Position numbers and translations under genes: made by a program
The notes under the pieces: generated by a model
Databases searched by the model: none
What the model was told of the DNA's origin: nothing
The model's input: only the letters and a program-made list of their open reading frames with translations
Shown: positions 32,766-37,791 of the stretch, piece after piece
Numbering within the stretch: the stretch's first letter is position 1
Layout of the letters: each line of letters begins with the position of its first letter
Assembly: GCA_024695445.1 (NCBI GenBank)
Contig: JAILIG010000091.1
Location: forward strand, 1-37,791
DNA length: 37,791 nt
Direction of reading: 5' to 3'
Source: Oscillospiraceae bacterium
GTDB lineage: Bacteria > Bacillota > Clostridia > Oscillospirales > Ruminococcaceae

Positions 32766-33962
32766 TCAGTCCCGAAGCGACGCGGCGATTTTGTCGAGAA
32801 TGCGGTCTGCCGCCTGCTCCTTGGACATGAGCTCCAGTGCAGTTTCGTCCTCCGCCGTAATGAGCGTCAGGATGTTCGTGTCGGTGCCGAAGCCCGCACC
32901 GGCCGTGCGCAGGCTGTTTGCACAGATCATGTCGCAGTTCTTGGATGCCAGCTTCTTCCGGGAATTTTCGAGCAGATTTTCGGTTTCCATCGAGAAGCCG
33001 CAGAGGAACTGTCCTGCGCGGCGGTGTGCGCCGAGCCAGCGGAGAATATCCTCGGTGCGCTGCATCTCGATGACCAGGCTGCCGTCCGATTTCTTGATCT
33101 TGTTGTCCGCGACCGTGACCGGCGTGTAGTCCGCCACGGCAGCCGCCATGACGATGATATCGGAATCTGCCGACCGTTCGGAAACGGCGCGGAACATCTC
33201 CGCGGCGGATTCGACGCGCACGAGCTCTGCAAAGCGCGGCGGAACGGCATCGGTGTGCGCCGCGACGACCGTGACCTCCGCGCCGCGCCGCACCGCCGCC
33301 TGCGCGACGGCAAAGCCCATTTTTCCGGTGGAGCGGTTGGTGATGAAGCGCACGGGATCGAGCGCCTCACGGGTTGCGCCGGCCGTGACAAGCACGCGCT
33401 TGCCGGTCAGATCCTTTTCATGTGCGATCTCCCGCATGATATACTGGAACAGCACGCTTTCCTCCGGCATTCTGCCGTCGCCGGTGTCGCCGTTTGCGAG
33501 CCGGCCGGTGTCCGGCACCGCGATTTCATAGCCGAACGCGGCAAGGCGGCGGAGATTGTCCTGCACGATCGGATTGTGATACATATTGTGGTTCATCGCC
33601 GGCACGACGATTTTTTTGCAGGGGCAGGCCATGACCGTTGTCGTCAGCATATCGTCCGCGATGCCGCAGGCGATTTTGCCGATGACATTTGCCGAGGCGG
33701 GCGCGATCATGACGACATCCGCCTGCTTTGCGAGCGCGACATGCTCCACGCTGTACTGGAAATTCCGGTCAAAGGTGTCGATCAGACACCTGTTGGAGGT
33801 CAGCGTTTCAAAGGTGATCGGGTTGATAAACTGCGTGGCGTTCTGCGTCATCAGGACCTGCACATTGCAGTGAAGCGCAGTGAGCATCCGGACGAGGTTC
33901 GGGATTTTGTAGGCGGCGATGCTGCCTGTGACGGCAAGCACGACGGTTTTTCCGTTCAGCAT
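32766..33962 (-). CDS. coaBC: Bifunctional phosphopantothenoylcysteine decarboxylase / phosphopantothenate-cysteine ligase
   Basis: 398 residues. CoaC (about 1-185), a flavoprotein, shows the start VVLAVTGSIAAYK, the catalytic His in SVEHVALAK, APASANVIGKIACG and the Asn-containing PAMNHNMYHN. At the substrate flap, E. coli has LACGDIGPGRM with catalytic Cys158; here it reads LANGDTGDGRM, with Asn in place of Cys. CoaB (about 190-398) has VLVTAGATREALDPVR, ITNRSTGKMG, AAAVADYTP and KIKK. The start is ATG 33962 after GGAGG; an open extension to 34073 contains the promoter. It is divergent from an ECF S-component and coaX, forming a pantothenate-to-CoA locus. Confidence 0.94.
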   Translation of the reverse strand: MLNGKTVVLAVTGSIAAYKIPNLVRMLTALHCNVQVLMTQNATQFINPITFETLTSNRCLIDTFDRNFQYSVEHVALAKQADVVMIAPASANVIGKIACGIADDMLTTTVMACPCKKIVVPAMNHNMYHNPIVQDNLRRLAAFGYEIAVPDTGRLANGDTGDGRMPEESVLFQYIMREIAHEKDLTGKRVLVTAGATREALDPVRFITNRSTGKMGFAVAQAAVRRGAEVTVVAAHTDAVPPRFAELVRVESAAEMFRAVSERSADSDIIVMAAAVADYTPVTVADNKIKKSDGSLVIEMQRTEDILRWLGAHRRAGQFLCGFSMETENLLENSRKKLASKNCDMICANSLRTAGAGFGTDTNILTLITAEDETALELMSKEQAADRILDKIAASLRD

Positions 33963-34022
33963 GGCGGGTTCCTCCGTATCAGTTCCTTCGGTTTCTCCGC
34001 GGATTCCGCGGGCATCTGTCTT

Positions 34023-34051
34023 ATTATACCATTTTTTCGGAAAAAAAGAAA
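34023..34051 (-). promoter_or_regulatory. Probable promoter of coaBC
   Basis: TATAAT on the minus strand (34028-34023) is clear. The -35 at 17 bp (TTTCTT, 34051-34046) is poor. Confidence 0.5.
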
Positions 34052-34100
34052 GCCTCTTTTCCGATTTCAACAATATTTTGTGAAATTTTTCCGGAACCGG

Positions 34101-34129
34101 TTTACTTTTCCGCCCGTCTGCGTTATAAT
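34101..34129 (+). promoter_or_regulatory. Promoter of the ECF S-component and coaX
   Basis: TTTACT (34101-34106) and TATAAT (34124-34129), 17-bp spacing. The leader begins with a small hairpin, TCCCC and GGGGA around a GCAA tetraloop (34147-34160). Confidence 0.75.
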
Positions 34130-34187
34130 AAAGCTGCTGTATTGTATCCCCGCAAGGGGAATGATAACAACAAGGAGGAAATCCAAC

Positions 34188-34820
34188 ATGAAAAAAACAG
34201 GCAAGACCAAAACCCTCGTGATCCTCGGAATGCTGACAGCGCTGCTGCTGCTGTTCTCATTCACGCCGATCGGCACCGTTCCGGTCGGACCGCTGTCGGT
34301 CACACTGAACCCCATTCTCATTGCAATCGGTGCGATTGCGCTCGGACCTGTAGGCGGACTCGTCGTGGGATCCATGTTCGGTATCCTGAGCTTTCTGCAA
34401 TGCCTCGGCATCGGCGTGGCAAGTGGCATGGGTGCCATACTCTTCGACATCAATCCGTTTCTCGCCTTTGTGCAGCGCTTTATTCCGCGTGCGCTGGACG
34501 GTCTGCTGGTCGGTCTGATCTTCCGTGCCGTGGAAACGCCCCTCGGCAGCAGCCAGTCGTGCTTTGTGGCCGGCTTTTCCGCAGCCTTCCTGAACACGCT
34601 GTTCTTTATGAGCGCACTGGTACTGTGCTTCGGCAACACGGAGTATTTGCAGGGCCTGATTAAAGGCAGAAACATCTTTGTATTTGTCTGCGCGTTTGTC
34701 GGCTTCAATGCCGTCGTGGAAATGATCGTCACAACGATCGTTGCCGGCATTGTCGGCACGGCGCTGTACCGTTCCCGCATTCTCCCGCTGTCCGCAGACC
34801 GGACCGTGCGGGAAGCATAA
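34188..34820 (+). CDS. ECF transporter S component, probably for pantothenate
   Basis: 210 residues with about six hydrophobic segments. The N-terminus KKTGKTKTLVILGMLTALL is typical of ECF substrate-binding (S) components, which carry a short Ala-rich first helix that contacts the EcfT subunit. The loop FTPIGTVPVGPLSVTLNPI after the first helix resembles vitamin-binding S components of the PanT/ThiT group. coaX begins 12 bases downstream and coaBC is divergent, so pantothenate is the likely cargo (inference from context). The shared EcfA/EcfT module is not in the window. ATG 34188 follows AAGGAGG by 8 bases; the frame is open far upstream through coaBC, but that is a shadow. Confidence 0.88.
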   Translation: MKKTGKTKTLVILGMLTALLLLFSFTPIGTVPVGPLSVTLNPILIAIGAIALGPVGGLVVGSMFGILSFLQCLGIGVASGMGAILFDINPFLAFVQRFIPRALDGLLVGLIFRAVETPLGSSQSCFVAGFSAAFLNTLFFMSALVLCFGNTEYLQGLIKGRNIFVFVCAFVGFNAVVEMIVTTIVAGIVGTALYRSRILPLSADRTVREA

Positions 34821-34832
34821 CCGGAGTGCAGT

Positions 34833-35600
34833 ATGGTTTTTGCAGTCGATATCGGCAATACGAATATTGTGGTCGGTGCGTTTGACGACAGCGGCATCAT
34901 CTTCACAGAGCGCATCTCCACGGCACCGCTTTCTGCGGAAATTGAATACACCGTTCTGCTCCGGACGGTGATGGGGCTGCACGGGCTGAGCCCGTCGTCG
35001 TTTACGGGCTGCATCCTGTCCTCCGTCGTTCCGCCGGTGACGCCGACCATGCGGAATGCGCTGCTGCGGACCGTGGGGCAGGATCCGCTGATTGTCGGCG
35101 CAGGCATCAAAACCGGACTGAAGATCCGGCTGGACAATCCTGCGGCGCTCGGAAGCGACCGTGTTGCGGATGCCGTAGCGGCTGCACAGTTTTATCCGCT
35201 GCCGGTCATTACGGTCGATCTCGGCACTGCCACGACGGTTTCCGTTGTGGACAGCAGCCGCACCTTCATCGGCGGCCTGATTATTCCGGGTGTGCGCGTG
35301 GCGCTCAGCTCTCTGACGAGCCGTGCCTCCCAGCTTCCGGAAATCAGTCTGGAGCCGCCCCGCCGCGTGATCGGCGCCAATACCGCCGACTGCATGAAAA
35401 GCGGCATTATTTACAGCACCGCCTCTGCGATTGACGGCATCACCGCCCGCATTGAGGAGGAGCTGTCGGAGCCCTGCACGGTTGTTGCGACCGGCGGAAA
35501 CGCTCCGGTCATCATCCCGTTCTGCAAGCGGAGCATCGTGCTGGATGAGCAGCTTCTGCTCAAGGGCCTGATGCTGATTTACCGGAAAAACCAAACCTGA
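34833..35600 (+). CDS. coaX: Type III pantothenate kinase
   Basis: 255 residues, the size of CoaX, which phosphorylates pantothenate as the first step to CoA and is not feedback-inhibited by CoA. Motifs: VDIGNTNIVVG (ATP phosphate loop), SVVPPVTP, the pantothenate-site stretch GSDRVADAVAA, DLGTATTVSVVD and the C-terminal VVATGG. It starts at ATG 34833, 12 bases after the S-component gene, and is co-transcribed with it. Confidence 0.95.
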   Translation: MVFAVDIGNTNIVVGAFDDSGIIFTERISTAPLSAEIEYTVLLRTVMGLHGLSPSSFTGCILSSVVPPVTPTMRNALLRTVGQDPLIVGAGIKTGLKIRLDNPAALGSDRVADAVAAAQFYPLPVITVDLGTATTVSVVDSSRTFIGGLIIPGVRVALSSLTSRASQLPEISLEPPRRVIGANTADCMKSGIIYSTASAIDGITARIEEELSEPCTVVATGGNAPVIIPFCKRSIVLDEQLLLKGLMLIYRKNQT

Positions 35601-35617
35601 TACAATACAGTTTTTTC

Positions 35618-35650
35618 ACACGCCGCCGGCTCAGACCGTGCGGCGTGTTT
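35618..35650 (+). terminator. Hairpin after coaX, weak terminator
   Basis: ACACGCCGC (35618-35626) pairs with GCGGCGTGT (35640-35648), a 9-bp GC-rich stem. Only TTT follows, so termination may be partial. Confidence 0.5.
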
Positions 35651-35679
35651 GACTGTCTGCGCCCCGGAACGGCTTGTGC

Positions 35680-35708
35680 TTGACAAAATCCGCGATATGA
35701 GATACAAT
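35680..35708 (+). promoter_or_regulatory. Promoter of the U32-like gene
   Basis: TTGACA (35680-35685) and TACAAT (35703-35708), 17-bp spacing. Confidence 0.8.
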
Positions 35709-35738
35709 AGGAATATACTCACTGCAAGGAGGCGTACT

Positions 35739-36698
35739 ATGAGAGTCCGGTTTCATCTGCCCGATTTTGCGCGGCTGACACGGTTCAATATGATCTTCAT
35801 AACGATGCTGGAAAAGAGTCCGGAGTTCTTCCGCGAGGGTGTGGAAATCGCGTCTGTATACGGCGTATTCCCGCCGTCGATGTGGAACGGCGGCAGACTG
35901 CAGCACGGGGCCTGCGACAAGACCTTCGTCCGCTCGGTTGTCAAGGCGTTTCAGGCCAAGAACATCCCGCTGCGGTTCACTTTCACCAATCCGATGCTGG
36001 AGGAAAAGCACCTGAGCGATCCCTTCTGCAATATGGTCATGCACGCCGCGGATAACGGCCTGAACGAGTGCATTGTTTTCTCGCCTCTGCTGGAGGATTA
36101 CATCCGAAAGAACTATCCGAACTACAAGCTGACAAGCTCCACCTGCAAGCGGATTACCGATCCGGATCAGCTGTACGCGGAGGTTGCGCGGGATTATCAC
36201 ATCGTCGTGCTTGATTACGACCTCAATCACGAAATGGATGTGCTGGAAAAAATACCGGACAAGGAAAAAGTCGAGATTCTGGTGAATCCGTGCTGCAATC
36301 CGAAATGTCCGCACCGTTCGATGCACTATGAAGCAATCGGCAAGGAGCAGATCGAAGTAGCGGAATTCTTCAAAAAGCCGACCAGAGTGCCGTATCAGCC
36401 GGAGCGCTTTGAGCAGAAGCATCCGGAATATGCCCCGATTTTCTCCTGCAAATGCGAGCAGCGGTCGCTGTTTGACATCACCGGTCTGAAGAACCACATA
36501 ACGCCGGATGAAATCTGGAATACCTATGTGCCGATGGGCTTCCAGCAGTTCAAGATCGAGGGCCGGACCTTTGATCCGTTCAATCTGCTGGAGCATTATA
36601 TGTATTATATGGTGCGTCCGGAGTGCAGGGACTATGCGCGCATGGTCTTCCTGCGCAATCTGATGCGAAACGGTGTGCTGCATTTTTCGCAGAGCTGA
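35739..36698 (+). CDS. U32-peptidase-like TIM-barrel protein with cysteine cluster, unknown function
   Basis: 319 residues. The sequence alternates strands and helices like the U32/UbiU-UbiV barrel proteins (IASVYGVFPPSMWNGG, LRFTFTNPML, NECIVFSPL, KLTSSTCKRI, YHIVVLDYDLN, VEILVNPCC). A cysteine group, CCNPKCP (about residues 187-193) and CKC (about 244-246), could bind an iron-sulphur cluster, as in UbiV. The later KIEGRTFD stretch resembles the U32 C-terminal KIEGR motif. The start is ATG 35739 with AAGGAGG 7 bases upstream. It has its own promoter. The exact subfamily was not recognised; the U32 relation is an inference. Confidence 0.7.
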   Translation: MRVRFHLPDFARLTRFNMIFITMLEKSPEFFREGVEIASVYGVFPPSMWNGGRLQHGACDKTFVRSVVKAFQAKNIPLRFTFTNPMLEEKHLSDPFCNMVMHAADNGLNECIVFSPLLEDYIRKNYPNYKLTSSTCKRITDPDQLYAEVARDYHIVVLDYDLNHEMDVLEKIPDKEKVEILVNPCCNPKCPHRSMHYEAIGKEQIEVAEFFKKPTRVPYQPERFEQKHPEYAPIFSCKCEQRSLFDITGLKNHITPDEIWNTYVPMGFQQFKIEGRTFDPFNLLEHYMYYMVRPECRDYARMVFLRNLMRNGVLHFSQS

Positions 36699-36786
36699 AC
36701 GGAAAGCGGTGTCTCTGACAGACGGATCATACGGCACCGCCCCAGGTCCGCCAAAGGAACGCAGCCCCTTTGCACTCCCATGCAAT

Positions 36787-36835
36787 AAAAAAAGACGCCG
36801 CATTGCCTGTTTTGGCAGATGCAGCGTCTTTTTTT
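36787..36835. terminator. Bidirectional terminator between the U32-like gene and trxA
   Basis: A long imperfect stem (AAAAAAAGACGC with GCGTCTTTTTTT, plus GCAT/ATGC and TGCC/GGCA) carries 7-base A- and T-runs at its base. Confidence 0.92.
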
Positions 36836-36851
36836 GCTCAAAAGTGAAGGA

Positions 36852-37166
36852 TTACAGCCCCAGCCGTTTGGCGAGCTGACCGAGCGGCATGGCGCCGACG
36901 GTTTTGGCCTTGACGGTGCCGTTCTCAAAGAGCAGCAGCGCGGGAATCGAGTCGATGCGGTACGAAATCGCCGGCTCGGAGACCTCGTCCACATTGACCT
37001 TGACGACTTTGATATCCGGATAGGTTTTGTCAAATTCCTCCAGCACAGGTGCCATCATACGGCACGGGCCGCACCACTCTGCCCAGAAATCAACCAGCAC
37101 TCTGCCGGTCGCGTTCAGTACCTCTTTCATAAATTCCGCGTTGCTGTTTGCGTGAATGACTGCCAT
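36852..37166 (-). CDS. trxA: Thioredoxin
   Basis: 104 residues, normal for thioredoxin, a cytoplasmic disulphide reductant. The active site WCGPC has Cys32 and Cys35; DFWAEW precedes it. The cis-proline loop reads SIPALLLFENG. The gene lies 16 bases after an FTR-like gene on the same strand, so the two are probably one transcript and the encoded proteins electron-transfer partners. ATG 37166 follows GGAGGAAC. Confidence 0.96.
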   Translation of the reverse strand: MAVIHANSNAEFMKEVLNATGRVLVDFWAEWCGPCRMMAPVLEEFDKTYPDIKVVKVNVDEVSEPAISYRIDSIPALLLFENGTVKAKTVGAMPLGQLAKRLGL

Positions 37167-37182
37167 GATTGTTCCTCCGTTC

Positions 37183-37380
37183 TTATTTTTCCTTGTAGTA
37201 GAGCCTGCAGTGGCAATAGCCCTCGAATTCCGGATCGGCGATCTGCTCGCGGAATTCCTTGCACATACAGAGATTGTCCTCTGTTTTTTGCAGCCGGCAG
37301 GGACAGTAGCCGTCCTTCTTTTTCAGTCCCTCACGAATCGCAGCCACAACCTTTTTGTCCTCGTTGAAACGGATTTTCAT
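37183..37380 (-). CDS. Ferredoxin:thioredoxin reductase catalytic-chain-like protein
   Basis: 65 residues with six cysteines in three pairs: CPC (26, 28), CMC (38, 40) and CHC (56, 58), as in the catalytic chain of FTR, whose 4Fe-4S cluster and disulphide reduce thioredoxin with ferredoxin electrons. Spacing is CPC-X9-CMC-X15-CHC, different from the chloroplast form (CPC-X16-CPC-X8-CHC). It is shorter than that form, with no variable chain in view. The ATG at 37380 has AAGGAGG 7 bases upstream; a longer frame to 37473 has no site. It is the first gene of the pair with trxA, which supports the redox role. Confidence 0.88.
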   Translation of the reverse strand: MKIRFNEDKKVVAAIREGLKKKDGYCPCRLQKTEDNLCMCKEFREQIADPEFEGYCHCRLYYKEK

Positions 37381-37432
37381 TCTGCCGCCTCCTTTTTCAT
37401 AGCGTGCCCTTCTGCACGCCGATGATACCGTC

Positions 37433-37461
37433 ATCATATCATATTTCAGAGAAAAAGTCAA
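37433..37461 (-). promoter_or_regulatory. Promoter of the FTR-like/trxA pair
   Basis: Minus strand TTGACT (37461-37456) and TATGAT (37438-37433), 17-bp spacing. Confidence 0.75.
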
Positions 37462-37541
37462 GCGGAGTGACAAAAAGCAGCTGTCTCCCGTTCAAAAACA
37501 AGTGTGTTTTCTACAAAAACGGTGATTTGCCGCAAAAAAGC

Positions 37542-37570
37542 TTGACAAACGGCGCAGTTCGTAGTATAAT
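37542..37570 (+). promoter_or_regulatory. Upstream tandem promoter P1
   Basis: TTGACA (37542-37547) and TATAAT (37565-37570), 17-bp spacing. An inverted repeat GTTCGTA (37557-37563) and TACGAAC (37587-37593) brackets the -10 box and start region, as an operator might. Confidence 0.8.
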
Positions 37571-37636
37571 CAAGCTGTTCACATAGTACGAACAGGTGTA
37601 TTTCTGACAAGTACATGAAAAATATCGGAAAAGTGC

Positions 37637-37665
37637 TTGACAAATCGTGCATCATGTGATATGAT
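37637..37665 (+). promoter_or_regulatory. Promoter P2 directly before the lysine riboswitch
   Basis: TTGACA (37637-37642) and TATGAT (37660-37665), 17-bp spacing. Transcription would start right at the riboswitch 5' end. Confidence 0.8.
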
Positions 37666-37673
37666 AGAGGCAC

Positions 37674-37791
37674 GGACAGAGGCGCGGGCTTGATGAGTCC
37701 TGCCGGATCAGGGTGCCGACCCGACGCGGAATGCTGAATGCAGCACGGCCGCGGGAATCCGGTGGAAAAGGCAAGACCGCCGAAGCGTTTG
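37674..37791 (+). ncRNA. Lysine riboswitch (L-box), 3'-truncated by the window end
   Basis: The conserved L-box blocks appear in order: AGAGGCGCGG with TGATGAGT (37679-37698), CAGGGTGCCGA, and near the end GGTGGAAAAGGCAAGACC followed by GCCGAAGCG. The expression platform and the controlled gene, expected to be for lysine synthesis or transport, lie beyond the window. Confidence 0.85.

Noticed and set aside
32763-34187. Upstream extension of the ECF S-component frame
   Set aside because: It is open only because it runs antisense to coaBC; a promoter and a strong ribosome-binding site place the start at 34188.
37616-37660. 14-codon frame starting ATG 37616
   Set aside because: No ribosome-binding site, and it overlaps promoter P2.

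Overview
The window looks like the chromosome of an anaerobic, Gram-positive gut clostridium, most likely a Ruminococcus-like member of the Oscillospiraceae. Support comes from a type III glutamine synthetase, a secreted leucine-rich-repeat protein ending in a cellulosome-type dockerin, clear TTGACA-17-TATAAT promoters with strong Shine-Dalgarno sites, a tRNA-Trp-sensing T-box, a lysine riboswitch and a ferredoxin:thioredoxin-reductase-like protein. The species is an inference; no rRNA is present.

Layout. 1-2522 is the end of an integrative mobile element (relaxase, cut by the window edge, and tyrosine integrase). It abuts the 3' end of a tRNA-Trp gene (2523-2598, minus strand), the probable attachment site. 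2835-8646 is a plus-strand operon: glnN, a small membrane protein, mutY, a membrane protein with a hexapeptide repeat and zinc ribbon, and pyrE, closed by a bidirectional terminator. 8659-11008 (minus) holds a three-gene ExbB/ExbD-like ion-channel cassette followed by a YlmH-like S4 protein. 11167-15920 carries an EamA transporter, a MATE transporter, a glycine-zipper protein and a large polytopic membrane protein.

15955-22859 is a complete tryptophan operon, T-box-trpE-trpGD-trpC-trpF-trpB-trpA. Its specifier codon is UGG, and its tRNA-end-sensing base matches the discriminator of the tRNA-Trp gene in this window. trpG and trpD are fused, but an intact internal ribosome-binding site and ATG remain at the joint. 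Downstream lie a DUF3810-like membrane protein and DAHP synthase, which feeds the same pathway, then a two-component system (25376-28795). 28868-32448 (minus) carries a small lipoprotein and the LRR-dockerin protein with 492-bp internal repeats.

32766-35600 is a coenzyme A locus: coaBC on the minus strand, divergent from an ECF S-component (probably the pantothenate importer) and coaX. A U32-like protein follows. Then comes an ftr-like/trxA redox pair on the minus strand, and finally tandem promoters leading into a lysine riboswitch that runs off the window.

Most notable: the ExbBD-like cassette in an apparently monoderm organism; the trpGD fusion with a preserved internal start; a hairpin between the ribosome-binding site and start of glnN; an Asn at the usually catalytic Cys of CoaC; a possible Trp-codon leader peptide after the T-box; and the dockerin on an LRR protein.
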